The notes below the pieces were generated by a model that was not told the origin of the DNA, made no database searches, and saw only the letters and a list, made by a program, of their open reading frames with translations. DNA of 33,738 nt from Planctomycetota bacterium (GTDB taxonomy: Bacteria; Planctomycetota; SZUA-567; H5-PLA8): contig JACQFI010000020.1 of the NCBI GenBank assembly GCA_016200135.1, positions 1 through 33,738 of the forward strand, given 5' to 3'. The position numbers were made by a program, and so were the translations under genes. The first letter of the stretch is position 1. Every line of letters begins with the position of its first letter. Positions 1 through 10,119 of this stretch are shown in pieces.

Positions 1-1
1 G

Positions 2-1705
2 AAGGCCGGCGACGCGGTGAAGATTTTCGCGTACTACAAGAAGCCGATCGAGAGCGACTACGGGTCGCTCGTGGACGGCGGGCGCTGGTGGCTCGTCAAC
101 GGCTCCGGCGGCGACGTGGCCAACCAGCATCTCTTGATCGACGGCGAGGACTGCGCGACCGTGCTGCGGCTCTGCTGCTACAACACCAGTCGCAACGACT
201 GGGGCACGAACACCTATACGACGTGCTCGCCCGATGCGACGAAGGTGGCTTGGGTGAGCGACCAGCTTGGCGACGGCGAGGTGTACTACGTCGTCGCGCG
301 CACGCCCGATCCGCCGAAGCTGCTCAGGGCGGAGAAGAACGGCGAGGGCGTGAAGCTCACGTGGCAGGAGCCGAAGCGCTGCAAGGAGACCGCGGGCTAT
401 TGCGTGTACGGCGCGGGCAAGGACTACGTCTTCCGCCCACTGCAGAAGGAACTCGTGCAGGAGACGAGTTGGAGCGGCAAGGCGCCCGAGGGCGTGACGC
501 TGTTCCTTGTGGCCGCGCGAGAATGGAGCGGGATCGAAGGGCTGCCGAGCAAGGACGCGCATCTTCCTGAAGCACGCGAGGCGACACGATTTTATTATTA
601 CTCGCGGGAACGGTTTTTCGATGGATCGAAAGTAGCACGACTCGTCTTCGACGGCACGGCAGCAGGCTGCCGGGCTTTAAAAAGGGTCAAGGACACCGAG
701 CCTTTAAAATCCGATTTCACGTTTCCTTCCTTCATCCATGTAAGGCCCGACCGGCCAGATAGCGCTTGGGAGTGGAAGAAGATCGAAAAAGACCAAGGCG
801 TGGTCCCACTCGGCGACCTGGTAGACGAGGTCTTCATGTGCGGCGATCCGAACGTCACGCCCAAGACGGACGACGACCGCTTCCCGCCGCCGGAGCCTGT
901 GAAGGACGCGAAGGCGGAGGTTTCGCCTGCGGGCGTGGTGAAGCTTTCGTGGTCCCCCTCGCCCGCCCTGAATGTTGCGCATACGGAGATCTTTGCGAGC
1001 GCGGATAAGGATTTCTTCTGCGACAATACGTCCCAGCTTGGCGCGGTGCTGGCGTCGCAGCCGCAGGAGTTCCTCGATTGGGACCTGAAGCCGGGGGAGG
1101 AGGTCTTCTACAGGCTGGTCGCGGTGGATACGCGCGGGCACCGGGCTGAACCGGTGACGGTGCCGGCCAAGATTCCGGCGGAGAAGACGTGGATCGTGCA
1201 GCTCGGGCCGAACGTGATGGAGAGCAAGGACGAGGTCGAGGCCGTGAAGCGGCTCGAGCACAAGATGCGCGCGCCGAAGGCAACGGCCGAGAAGGAGAAG
1301 CCCGAGGCCGGCGACTGGAAGACGCTCACGCTGCCCTTCGAGGTCCCCGCGCTCGGACGCTATCACATCTGGGTCGAGTACGCGCCGGGGTTCACGGCGC
1401 GGCTGGACGTGAAGACGAACGTCGACGCCGAGGTGCCGGGCACTTGGCGGCTGCGCTGTCCGTTCCGGCCGATGAGCGGGACGCTTTCGCGGCCCGAGCC
1501 CGGCAAGGAGAAAGTCTTCTGCGACCGGCTGGTGAGCGGCGAGCGCGACAGTTTCAAGCTCGCCGAGGGCAAGCACACGCTGACGCTGTGCCTCGACGCG
1601 TCGATCCCCAACGGGCAGGTGCACGCGTTCGGGCAGGTGTGGATCAGCAACGACCCGAGCTTCCGGCCGCCGGGGTATAATCCGCGGGCGGACTTCGGGA
1701 AGTAA
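2..1705 (+). CDS. Secreted-type fibronectin III multidomain protein, 5'-truncated by the window edge
   Basis: The reading frame is open to the left edge (it reads ...AGDAVKIFAYY before the first GTG at 17), so the true start lies outside the window. About 568 residues are visible; numbering here is from the GTG. Residues 72-83 (SPDATKVAWVSD) look like a TolB/WD40-type PD40 propeller blade, suggesting the missing part is a beta-propeller. Two fibronectin type III-like domains follow at about 95-185 and 290-390, each with a Trp in the B strand (KLTW, KLSW) and a YRLVAVD-type F strand. A beta-rich C-terminal domain at about 400-550 (YHIWVEYAPGF, LAEGKHTLTLCLD) resembles a carbohydrate-binding or jelly-roll module. 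The linker at 190-285 is less GC-rich and matches nothing I recognise. It is probably an extracellular protein acting on or binding polymers. No catalytic residues can be named. It converges on the UDP-glucose dehydrogenase gene. Confidence 0.75.
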   Translation, partial: KAGDAVKIFAYYKKPIESDYGSLVDGGRWWLVNGSGGDVANQHLLIDGEDCATVLRLCCYNTSRNDWGTNTYTTCSPDATKVAWVSDQLGDGEVYYVVARTPDPPKLLRAEKNGEGVKLTWQEPKRCKETAGYCVYGAGKDYVFRPLQKELVQETSWSGKAPEGVTLFLVAAREWSGIEGLPSKDAHLPEAREATRFYYYSRERFFDGSKVARLVFDGTAAGCRALKRVKDTEPLKSDFTFPSFIHVRPDRPDSAWEWKKIEKDQGVVPLGDLVDEVFMCGDPNVTPKTDDDRFPPPEPVKDAKAEVSPAGVVKLSWSPSPALNVAHTEIFASADKDFFCDNTSQLGAVLASQPQEFLDWDLKPGEEVFYRLVAVDTRGHRAEPVTVPAKIPAEKTWIVQLGPNVMESKDEVEAVKRLEHKMRAPKATAEKEKPEAGDWKTLTLPFEVPALGRYHIWVEYAPGFTARLDVKTNVDAEVPGTWRLRCPFRPMSGTLSRPEPGKEKVFCDRLVSGERDSFKLAEGKHTLTLCLDASIPNGQVHAFGQVWISNDPSFRPPGYNPRADFGK

Positions 1706-1710
1706 CTGCT

Positions 1711-1795
1711 ATTGCCGCCAAAACGCGAAGGACGCCAAGAACAGCGCTTCATCAACAATTAGATTTAATCTATTCTTGGCGTCTTGGCGGCAACG
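1711..1795. repeat. Inverted repeat between convergent genes, dispersed 'GCCAAGACGCCAAGAA' type
   Basis: The left arm carries TTGCCGCCAA and ACGCCAAGAA separated by 10 bases. The right arm (1774-1793) is the exact reverse complement of those two blocks with only one base between them. The element fills the whole gap between two convergent genes, so its transcript would fold into a long hairpin in either direction and could act as a two-way terminator. Related word patterns recur at 14668-14690, 16784-16806, 22411-22530 and 30508-30540. Confidence 0.7.
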
Positions 1796-3157
<1,362 letters not shown>

Positions 3158-3234
3158 ACGCGAGAACGCTCCTTCCCTGGCCCGCAGGCGCGCTCAAGGT
3201 ACACGATTTTGCGGCGGCGAAAAAGGCAGGTTTA

Positions 3235-3274
3235 GGGAGCGCCGGCATTCTGCCGGCCGGAGGACGACGCTCCC
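3235..3274. repeat. Nested palindrome, GCCGGCATTCTGCCGGC core
   Basis: The inner stem is GCCGGCA (3241-3247) with TGCCGGC (3251-3257), closed by a 3-base loop. The outer stem is GGGAGC (3235-3240) with GCTCCC (3269-3274). It lies between two divergent genes, downstream of neither, so a terminator role is unlikely. The CATTC word and stem design recall the element at 5905-6067, and the GGGAGC/GCTCCC arms recall the hairpin at 18817-18835, suggesting dispersed palindromic units. Confidence 0.6.
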
Positions 3275-3384
3275 AACGGCGGCGCTTGCGCTTTTCGCGC
3301 GCAGCCTATGCGTTACAGTGGTTGCGCTTGCCGTCCCGCGCCAAAACCGGAACACAAAACACCCGGCCCAAGGAGGGCCCGACC

Positions 3385-4416
3385 ATGCCCAAGGAACTGC
3401 TCGCCGTCGCCGCGAAGAAACTCGACTGGCGCACGTACGAGCCCCCGCCGCTCAAGCCCGACCAGGTGCGGATCAAGAGCGAGTACGCCGCAGCCAAGCA
3501 CGGCACGGAACTCTCGGTCTACAAGGGCGTCTTCGTCGAACGCGGCGCATACGTCGGCGAATACCAGGTCTTCGATCCGGCGCAGCCGCCCGGCTGGGGC
3601 AAGTTTCCCACCGGCGTCGGGAACATGGCGGTGGGCACGGTCACGGAGGCCGGCGCGGAGGTGAAGAACCTGAAGGTGGGCGACCGCGCGCTCACGTACG
3701 GCAGCTTTAAAGAGCTGCACACCGTCGGCGCGGCGAACTGCTGGAAGATGCCCAAGGACCTCTCGTGGAAGTCCGCGGTCTGCCTCGATCCGGCCGACTT
3801 CGCGCTGGCCGCGGTGCGCGACGGCCACGTGCGCGTGGGCGATGCGGTGGCCGTATTCGGCATCGGCGCGATCAGCCTCGTGATCATCCAGGTCGCAAAG
3901 CTCGCGGGCGCGTACCCGATCGTCGCGGTGGACATGCTGCCGCGGCGGCTCGAAGCGGCCACGGCCTGCGGCGCGGATTACGTGCTCGATCCGACGAAGT
4001 GCGACGCGGGCTGGGAGATCAAGAAGCTGACGAACAAGCGCGGCGCGGACGTGGCCATCGAGTACAGCGGCAGCGCGAAGGCGCTGCAGGCGGCGATCCG
4101 CTGCGCGGCGTACGGCGGGCGCGTGGTCTGCGGCGCGTGCCCTGCGCCATACCCCGCGGGCCTGGACCTGGGCGCCGAGGCGCACCACAACGTCCCGGAC
4201 CTGATCTTTACCCGCGCGTGCAGCGAGCCCAACCGCGAGCACCCGCGCTGGGACAACAAGCGCATCTACGATGTCTGCTGGCGGCTGATCTGCGAAGGCA
4301 AGATCAGCGGCGAGGCGATCGTGCAGCCGGTGGTGCCGTTCAACGACCTCGTGACGGAGTATCCGAAGATCGACACGAACCCGGGGGACAGCATCAAGCT
4401 GGGGGCGAAGTATTAA
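3385..4416 (+). CDS. Zinc-less MDR-family dehydrogenase/reductase
   Basis: A 343-aa medium-chain dehydrogenase/reductase with a GroES-like N-terminal half and a Rossmann C-terminal half. The nucleotide-binding turn FGIGAIS lies near residue 154 and is followed by VVDM-type strand residues (IVAVDM). The catalytic zinc ligands of classical alcohol dehydrogenases are missing: where they carry GxCGSD and GHE, this protein has AAKHGTELSVYKG and GVGNMAVG. The four-cysteine structural zinc lobe is absent too. The KHGTE pattern recalls the SxGTE subgroup that includes BchC-like and related oxidoreductases. The substrate is unknown; a sugar or polyol derivative is an inference from the neighbourhood. 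The ATG at 3385 is chosen because AAGGAGG (3370-3376) lies 8 bases upstream and because the upstream extension of the frame reads through the palindrome region without family similarity. Confidence 0.8.
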   Translation: MPKELLAVAAKKLDWRTYEPPPLKPDQVRIKSEYAAAKHGTELSVYKGVFVERGAYVGEYQVFDPAQPPGWGKFPTGVGNMAVGTVTEAGAEVKNLKVGDRALTYGSFKELHTVGAANCWKMPKDLSWKSAVCLDPADFALAAVRDGHVRVGDAVAVFGIGAISLVIIQVAKLAGAYPIVAVDMLPRRLEAATACGADYVLDPTKCDAGWEIKKLTNKRGADVAIEYSGSAKALQAAIRCAAYGGRVVCGACPAPYPAGLDLGAEAHHNVPDLIFTRACSEPNREHPRWDNKRIYDVCWRLICEGKISGEAIVQPVVPFNDLVTEYPKIDTNPGDSIKLGAKY

Positions 4417-4576
4417 GGGCTCAGGGCTGCTTACTCCGACACGAGGGGTGCGGTAGGTAGATTCTAAATTTCATACCCTTAGCTCTCGAATACTTCACCT
4501 TTGGTGTACGTTATTAATGCATAATAAAGTGCGATGATTGTTGCCGCTTGCGCGACGGCTTGAGGAGCTTTCCCCT

Positions 4577-5899
4577 ATGCGTTACGCTTTGCTTTTGGAG
4601 GTGCTCGTGCTTTCCTGGGGCGCCTGCGCGGCGGAGACGCCGGGCAAGCCGGGCGCAAAGCCGGTGCTGCGCGACTTTCTGGGCCTCTGCACGCACACGG
4701 TCCAGTTCAAGCCGAAGCTGTACCAGCCGATCTGCCGGCTCGCGCGGGACTACCACCCGCTCGAATGGGACGTCGGCAAGGACAGCGACTTCGCGCTGAA
4801 GTTCCCCGAGGCGCGCAACCGCGTGAACTGGGACTCGGTGTACGGTTCGTGGAAGGACGGCGGTTTCGAGGTCGATTGCTCGATCATGTTCGAGACGCTG
4901 CCGCACGACGGCTGGAAGGACTTGCCGCGCGACGCGTTCAACTACGCCAAGGCCTTCGCTAAGTTCTTCGGGCCGTCGAGCGAGAAGAAGCTGGTCGCGT
5001 CGGTGGAGATCGGCAACGAGCCCGGCAAGTACGATGACCCCACCTATAGGAAAGTTTTCGAGAACATGGCCAAAGGTTTTCGCGAGGGCGACCCGAAGCT
5101 GACGGTGCTCACCTGCAACGCCACCGCCGGAAAAAGCGGCGGCTACGAGAAGTCGCTCGAATGCGTGAAGGGCCTGGAGGAACTCTACGACGCCATCAAC
5201 GTCCACGATTACGCGCAGGCCGAGGGCTGGCCGACGTGGCGGCGCTCGTTCCCCGAAGACCCGAAGATTCCGTACCTAAAGGACCTGCAGGCCATCGCCG
5301 ACTGGCGCGACAAGAACGCGCCCACGAAGCCAATCTGGATCACCGAGTACGGTTGGGATTGCAGCACACAGAAGCCCGACCCGAAGACGGAGTTCGCCAA
5401 GTGGGTCGGCGTCACCGACACGCAGCAGGCGCAATATCTGGTGCGCTCGACGCTGGTCTTCATGGGGATGGATCTCGCGCGCGCGTATATCTACTGGTTC
5501 AACGACGAGGACAAGGCGAGCCTGCACGCCGCCGCGGGGCTGACGCGGCATTGGAAGCCGAAGGAGAGCTACTGGGCCGTCGCGCACCTGCAGAAGACGC
5601 TCGGCGAGTACCGCTTCGCCAAGGCGCGCGAGAAGAAGACGGGCGAGCTGTACGTGTACGAGTTCGAGCACGGGACGGACGCAAAGAAACACGTGCTCGC
5701 CGTCTGGTCGCCCACGGGTGAGGGCCGCAAGGGCGAGACCGAGATCGACCTCGGCGGCGGGAAACTCATAAAGGCCGAACGCATGCCGCTGAAGGAAGGC
5801 GACGTGCCCGCAGAGACGCTCGAAGTGAAGGACGGCAAGGCGAAGGTGAGTTACGACGAGGCGGTGATTTATTTGTGGGTGGAAGGGGCGGCGAAATAG
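4577..5899 (+). CDS. Secreted clan GH-A glycoside hydrolase
   Basis: A 440-aa protein with an N-terminal signal peptide (MRYALLLEVLVLSWGACAA, cleavage probably after ACAA). A (beta/alpha)8 barrel of the GH-A clan follows. The acid/base motif is VEIGNEPGKY with Glu148, on strand 4. The nucleophile motif is IWITEYGWD with Glu257, on strand 7. INVHDY near residue 208 and a Trp-rich strand (AYIYWFND) add barrel signatures. The last 90 residues form a beta-sandwich typical of GH39/GH5-like enzymes (LYVYEFEHG ... VIYLWVEG). I cannot fix the GH family; GH39, GH5 or an unclassified GH-A family all fit, so the substrate (xylan, mannan or other beta-linked glycan) is open. The ATG at 4577 has GAGGAG at 4562-4567, 9 bases upstream, and begins exactly at the signal peptide, so an upstream TTG at 4538 is rejected. 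It probably acts outside the cytoplasm. Confidence 0.8.
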   Translation: MRYALLLEVLVLSWGACAAETPGKPGAKPVLRDFLGLCTHTVQFKPKLYQPICRLARDYHPLEWDVGKDSDFALKFPEARNRVNWDSVYGSWKDGGFEVDCSIMFETLPHDGWKDLPRDAFNYAKAFAKFFGPSSEKKLVASVEIGNEPGKYDDPTYRKVFENMAKGFREGDPKLTVLTCNATAGKSGGYEKSLECVKGLEELYDAINVHDYAQAEGWPTWRRSFPEDPKIPYLKDLQAIADWRDKNAPTKPIWITEYGWDCSTQKPDPKTEFAKWVGVTDTQQAQYLVRSTLVFMGMDLARAYIYWFNDEDKASLHAAAGLTRHWKPKESYWAVAHLQKTLGEYRFAKAREKKTGELYVYEFEHGTDAKKHVLAVWSPTGEGRKGETEIDLGGGKLIKAERMPLKEGDVPAETLEVKDGKAKVSYDEAVIYLWVEGAAK

Positions 5900-5904
5900 A
5901 ACCC

Positions 5905-6067
5905 GGTAGGGCAGGCATTCTCGCTCGACAAAGCTCGCGGTCATGAGCCAGTCGAATGATTGCCTGCCGGCCTTGGGCATTCGGCGTGCTATTGGACATG
6001 CTCTCTCAAAAACAAAAAGTGGAACAACAACTTTCATTCTGGGGCAGACAGGAATGTCTGCCCTACC
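5905..6067. repeat. Long-range inverted repeat with internal GGGCAGACA hairpin
   Basis: GGTAGGGCAGGCATTC (5905-5920) is matched by GAATGTCTGCCCTACC (6052-6067), complementary at 15 of 16 positions. The right side also forms its own hairpin: GGGCAGACA (6042-6050), tetraloop GGAA, TGTCTGCCC (6055-6063). It occupies the gap between the convergent glycosidase and beta-helix genes and is a plausible two-way terminator as well as a dispersed repeat. Confidence 0.65.
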
Positions 6068-6076
6068 GAATTGGCG

Positions 6077-9000
6077 CTACGGCGCGAGCTCGAGCGCGCC
6101 GGCGTCGCGTTTGCCGGTGGGCGTGCGGCCGGTGAAGTCGCGCAGGAACGGGCCGTCGAACTCCCAGGCGTACAGTTCTTCGATGCTCGTGCGCGCGTCG
6201 GCCAGCGTGCCGAGGCTCACGCGGGCGAACTCGAACGTCGCGGCAAGGCATTCGCCTTTGGGCGTGCCGGCGAGCAGGAAGTCCGCGCCGTTGGCAAGCG
6301 CGGCTTCGTCGCCGAGGCCCTCGCCCTCCCCTGCTTTCTTCCCATCCACGTAGAGCGTCAGGCGCTTGGCCTTGCGGTCGGCTTCCGCGAAAACGTGGTG
6401 CCACTTGCCGTCGTTCAGCTTCGCGCTTCCCTTGATCTCGTGCGCGGAGCCGCCCGCCTTCACGGTAAAGACCGGCAGGCCCTCGGCGTTCAGCGTTAAT
6501 CCGTAGCCGGCGGTCTCGTCCATCTTGCGCAGCAGTACGCCCTGCGCGTTGGGCTCGAACTTCGCGTAGACCTCGAGCGCGAAGTTCGTCTTCTGCACAT
6601 CCAAATTACGGAGGTCCGCGCCGGAGATGCTCGCCTTCTGGCCCTTCTTGACTTCGTACTCGAAGGGCTTCGCGTTGTCGGCCTGCGCGAGCGCCGCGTA
6701 GGCGTCCTTGCCGTTGAAAGCGACTGAACCCTCGGTCCAGTCTTCGAGCACGCCCGGGAGGTAGTCTTCGGCCTTCACGTTCGCGGTCTTGAGCGGGTAC
6801 GTGGGCCGCGTGAAATAATCGTCGCGGTTCTGGTGGTACGCGGTCATGTACCAGTGGTCGTCGAAGAGGACCGTCGCGTCCTGCTTGTTGCGGCGGAAGT
6901 TCCATTCGCCCACGACGCCGTAGAGCGCCCAGGGCACGAAGACCTTCACGCCGCGGTCCACGGCGGTCGAGCCTGCGGCGAGGCGGAAGTCGTGCTGCTT
7001 GGCATCGCGGAGGAGCGGCTTCGGCGCCAGCTCACCCACGGCGGACGCAAGGGCCTGGTGTTCCGTCAGCGCTTTCTGGAAATCTTCGAGGCCCTTCAGC
7101 CAGCGGCCGGTCGGTTCGAGGCAGGCCATCTGGCCCGAGATATCGCTGAAGAGGTTGTTCGCGTAGGCGTCGGTCTCGATCGCGAAGTGTTCCTTCTGCG
7201 CGCCGGCGTCGTGCGCGTTGCCTTCGGCGGCGGTCTTGGCGGGCTGCGAGTGCCAGAATACCCAGCCGGAGACGCTCTCCCAGACGTTGCCGAGGAAGAG
7301 ATCGCGGCCCGCGTGCGGCGCCTGCCTGCGCGAGCCCTGGAAGAAGTTGTAGACCGTGTTGTTAAAGAACGCGTTCTGATAGCTGATGATCTCCTGGAAC
7401 GCGGAGCTGTTGCAGAGCGGGCTCGTTGGATCGCTGGACTTGCCCCAGGCGATGTTGTTGAAGTGGTAATTCTTGAAGCCGCCGTCGAGGTAGAAGGCGT
7501 GCCCGAAGCGCGCGCCGCCCGGGCTGTTCTTCGCGTAGCCCCAGTGCCAGTAGCCGCCGGGGTTGCCGCTGATGTTATCGTAGACGTACGCGGGCCCGCC
7601 CTGCCAGGTCTCGATGCCGCCCCAGTCGTTGGTATTCAAGAGCGGGTCGGTAACTTTGTTGTGGTGGATCAGCAACCGGCAGAAGGGCGCCTCGCCGCCC
7701 TGCCCGCTGGCTTTTCCGCCGAAGATGAAAAGGCCCGCGCCGTAGATACGGTCGAGAATGTTGCCCGCGACTTCCGCCGTCTGGGGGAACTCGACGGAGA
7801 CCGCCATGCCATGCGCGCCGCGGTGCGGGCGCATGCCGATCATAAAGAGCTTGTTGCGCAGCACGCTGACTCGTTCGCCCTTCTTGATCAGGACCGCCGC
7901 GATGTCGGTGAAACGGACCTCGTTGTCGGAGAATTCCACCGAGCCCAGCGCGCACTTGCCGTTGAGTTGTTCCACGCGCAGGGCCTGGCCCAGGTGTTCG
8001 AAGAGGCAGTTGCTGACGCGCACGGCGTCGGTGTTGCCGAGCAACCGGATCGCGGCGTTGCTCACTTCCTTGTGCATCCAGGCGGGGAATTCGAGGTCCC
8101 ACCACGTATTCGTGCAGCGGAAAGTCAGCCCGCTTACTTCAACGTTCTTCAGGCCGGCGGTCTCGAGCGCGTCGCGCTGCTGGGGATTCAGCACGTCCGT
8201 GCGCGGCGGCGCTTGCGCAGAGGCGGCGTCTTCGAGCAAGCAGTAGCGCTTGCCGGCCTCGACGATAGCGGCGTTGGGGTCGGCATCGTCCGGTAGCCGC
8301 AGGTACAGCCGGCCGCCCTCGCCCTTGCGCGCGAACCAGAACTCGCCCGGCGCATCCAAGTACTGCGGTTTGTCTTCGAGGTAATAGCGGTTGTTGGTGA
8401 TGATCGTACCGCTGTCGCCGAACCAGAAACCGGAGAAGGCGACGCCCTTCTTCTCCGCGTCGAAGGCCTCGACCTTGGACGGATAGGGCGTGCCCATCAT
8501 GATGCCCCACTCCGAGCGCACGATCGCGCCTTTGTAGTAGTCCTCGCCTTGGGTAAAGCGCTTCGTATCCACGCCCAGATGCAACAGGTTGCCATTCACG
8601 GTGGTCTTGTTCTTGCCTTCCCACCACTTGGGCTGCTCCCAGGTCCACCACTCGCTCTTTACGTCGTCGGGGTTGGACGCCTTCCAGTTGGGCGTCTTCG
8701 CGAGGTCCAGGCGCGTGAACGCGCCGTCCTTCACCAGCCAGACGTTGCGCGGTGCGTAGTCGAGATCGACCCACCAGACTTTTTCGGCCTCGGGAAGCTC
8801 CTTGAGGTCCGCGCCCTTCTTCCAACCGGTCACGCGTTCGCTGCCGCTGATGACCGCCGCGCCTTCGCCCCAGCTCGGATCGCTGGTCAGGCGGATGGGA
8901 TCGCCGGGCTTGCCGGATTCTTTGCCCGCCAAGCTGCCGCGATACGTGACGCCGCGCTTGAAGACGTAGGTCTGAATCCCCGAACAGGCCTTCGCGTTGC

Positions 9001-9268
9001 CCGCGGCCTGCGGGTCCCAAGGGTGATGCTTCCAGGGCTTCTCTTTCGAATCGCCCGCGTTGGCGTCGTCGCCCTGCTCGAAGTCGATGTAGCGCAGCGA
9101 CGCGCCTTTTTCGAAGACGAACGCGCGCGGCTTCCATTTCAGGTCGCCGGCGGGCAGTACTTCGACTTGGGGTTCGGCCCAGGAGTACGTCTCCGCCGCG
9201 CCGCACCCTCCGGCCGCGAACAGCAGCGCCGCCCAGCCGAGCCTAGTCATCGCCACGCGCGTGTTCAT
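6077..9268 (-). CDS. Secreted right-handed beta-helix protein with C-terminal LamG/concanavalin-like domain
   Basis: A 1063-aa exported protein. The N-terminus (MNTRVAMTRLGWAALLFAAGGCGAAET) is a signal peptide; Cys24 in AAGGC could be a lipid-attachment site, though it is an imperfect lipobox. An N-terminal cap at about 50-150 (YIDFEQGDDANAG, TYVFKRGVTYRG, AAVISGSE) is the usual entry to parallel beta-helix polysaccharide lyases and hydrolases. The helix occupies roughly 370-680, with many short N/V/F repeats (VEVSGLTFRCTN, VRVSNCLFEHLG, VSVLRNKLFMIGM). A linker precedes a LamG/ConA-like jelly roll at about 845-1040 (ALEVYAKFEPNAQGVLLRK, DGKWHHVFAEAD, RLTLYVDGKKAGEG). The role is probably binding or cleavage of polysaccharide outside the cell; no catalytic residues can be assigned. 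ATG 9268 is chosen over 9334 because the signal peptide starts there and AGGAG lies 10 bases upstream. Confidence 0.8.
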   Translation of the reverse strand: MNTRVAMTRLGWAALLFAAGGCGAAETYSWAEPQVEVLPAGDLKWKPRAFVFEKGASLRYIDFEQGDDANAGDSKEKPWKHHPWDPQAAGNAKACSGIQTYVFKRGVTYRGSLAGKESGKPGDPIRLTSDPSWGEGAAVISGSERVTGWKKGADLKELPEAEKVWWVDLDYAPRNVWLVKDGAFTRLDLAKTPNWKASNPDDVKSEWWTWEQPKWWEGKNKTTVNGNLLHLGVDTKRFTQGEDYYKGAIVRSEWGIMMGTPYPSKVEAFDAEKKGVAFSGFWFGDSGTIITNNRYYLEDKPQYLDAPGEFWFARKGEGGRLYLRLPDDADPNAAIVEAGKRYCLLEDAASAQAPPRTDVLNPQQRDALETAGLKNVEVSGLTFRCTNTWWDLEFPAWMHKEVSNAAIRLLGNTDAVRVSNCLFEHLGQALRVEQLNGKCALGSVEFSDNEVRFTDIAAVLIKKGERVSVLRNKLFMIGMRPHRGAHGMAVSVEFPQTAEVAGNILDRIYGAGLFIFGGKASGQGGEAPFCRLLIHHNKVTDPLLNTNDWGGIETWQGGPAYVYDNISGNPGGYWHWGYAKNSPGGARFGHAFYLDGGFKNYHFNNIAWGKSSDPTSPLCNSSAFQEIISYQNAFFNNTVYNFFQGSRRQAPHAGRDLFLGNVWESVSGWVFWHSQPAKTAAEGNAHDAGAQKEHFAIETDAYANNLFSDISGQMACLEPTGRWLKGLEDFQKALTEHQALASAVGELAPKPLLRDAKQHDFRLAAGSTAVDRGVKVFVPWALYGVVGEWNFRRNKQDATVLFDDHWYMTAYHQNRDDYFTRPTYPLKTANVKAEDYLPGVLEDWTEGSVAFNGKDAYAALAQADNAKPFEYEVKKGQKASISGADLRNLDVQKTNFALEVYAKFEPNAQGVLLRKMDETAGYGLTLNAEGLPVFTVKAGGSAHEIKGSAKLNDGKWHHVFAEADRKAKRLTLYVDGKKAGEGEGLGDEAALANGADFLLAGTPKGECLAATFEFARVSLGTLADARTSIEELYAWEFDGPFLRDFTGRTPTGKRDAGALELAP

Positions 9269-9380
9269 GTTGAGGCCGCTCCTGTACCGCTTGTGCTTGT
9301 AAGTTTCCTGATGCGGGACTTTCTTACACGGCATTTCTTTCGACTACACCGGGTTTCATACTGTTTTCTTAAGATGAAAG

Positions 9381-9719
9381 TTACAGATAGGGCATAAACG
9401 GCGGTAGCAGAGCCGCGAAAGCCCCAAAGATAGCCAGGACCGAGAACGAAAAAAGTAACGCAGCAAGAAGGCGAGAATGCCACTTCATCGCGGCATAAGC
9501 GGCCAGGATCCAGAGCCCAAGCACGATGGCACCGTAACGTCTTTCCCAGACGCCAAGCCCCAAAACCAGACGCGTGGCAAAGGGCAGGTCCATCAGGTGG
9601 TTAATGGCGATCGTTTGCAACCTCGGCACGCTGAACCATAGGCCGGCCATAAACGCCAGCACGGCCGCTATGCTGGCGTAGGAGAGTTTCGCGATCAGAC
9701 GGTCGTTGGGTTCACTCAT
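9381..9719 (-). CDS. Small membrane protein, third of three paralogue-like genes
   Basis: A 112-aa protein with about three membrane segments (roughly residues 12-32, 58-77 and 82-108). The segment FSVPRLQTIAINHLMDLPFATRLVLGLG lines up with APRFIPIFEQLKVDLPAPTQLVLALA and VPEYRTLYDRLKSDPPFITRVVMGF in the two upstream genes. The shared pattern is (V/A)P-[aromatic/L]-..-L-..-P-..-T-[RQ]-[LV]-V-[LM]. This pattern resembles the membrane-proximal VPKF...LP.PT..V...S segment of GspF/PilC inner-membrane platform proteins. The ATG overlaps the TGA of the preceding gene (ATGA), so translation is probably coupled. No function can be assigned. Confidence 0.7.
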   Translation of the reverse strand: MSEPNDRLIAKLSYASIAAVLAFMAGLWFSVPRLQTIAINHLMDLPFATRLVLGLGVWERRYGAIVLGLWILAAYAAMKWHSRLLAALLFSFSVLAIFGAFAALLPPFMPYL

Positions 9720-10093
9720 TTGTTCCGCAGGGCATGCTCGATTTTATAAAGAGGCAGATAGATCGCGCCGGCCGAGAACATCACCGCAAGAACGCCGGAG
9801 ACGACCAGATACACGCCCAGGCGAAGCGCACGCCGGGACATGGCCCACCAGGCAGCAACGCCCGCCGCGCCGAGCGCCACCACCGCCGAGACCTCGCCCA
9901 TGCGCGCCAGCGCGAGGACGAGCTGCGTGGGCGCGGGCAGGTCCACTTTCAGTTGCTCGAAGATGGGGATGAAACGTGGAGCGAGGAAGGCGATGCCAAA
10001 CGCGAAGACACCCCAGAAAAAGACGCCGAGCATACACGCCAAGCGCAGCGCCGGTTCCGGCGGAGTGTCGGTCGCGGGATTCTCGTCCGGCAT
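9716..10093 (-). CDS. Small membrane protein with GspF-like segment, second of three
   Basis: A 125-aa protein. An acidic, Pro-rich N-terminus (MPDENPATDTPPEP) precedes a membrane helix (CMLGVFFWGVFAFGIAFLAP). Then comes the segment RFIPIFEQLKVDLPAPTQLVLALA, which strongly resembles the FVPKF.....LP.PT..V...S stretch of GspF/PilC, although the full protein is about a third of a GspF. Two more membrane segments follow at about 68-85 and 90-113. The gene lies 26 bases after the upstream member and shares a 4-base ATGA overlap with the downstream one, so the three form an operon. I infer that these are minimal relatives of the GspF transmembrane core or a convergent fold; a role in assembling envelope structures is a guess. 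Confidence 0.75.
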   Translation of the reverse strand: MPDENPATDTPPEPALRLACMLGVFFWGVFAFGIAFLAPRFIPIFEQLKVDLPAPTQLVLALARMGEVSAVVALGAAGVAAWWAMSRRALRLGVYLVVSGVLAVMFSAGAIYLPLYKIEHALRNK

Positions 10094-10119
10094 TCACCCA
10101 ACCCCCAACTTTGCGATAG

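Noticed and set aside
4501..4527. TTGGTG...TAATAA as a promoter for the secreted glycosidase
   Set aside because: The 15-base spacer and weak -35 match make it no better than chance in this AT-rich gap.
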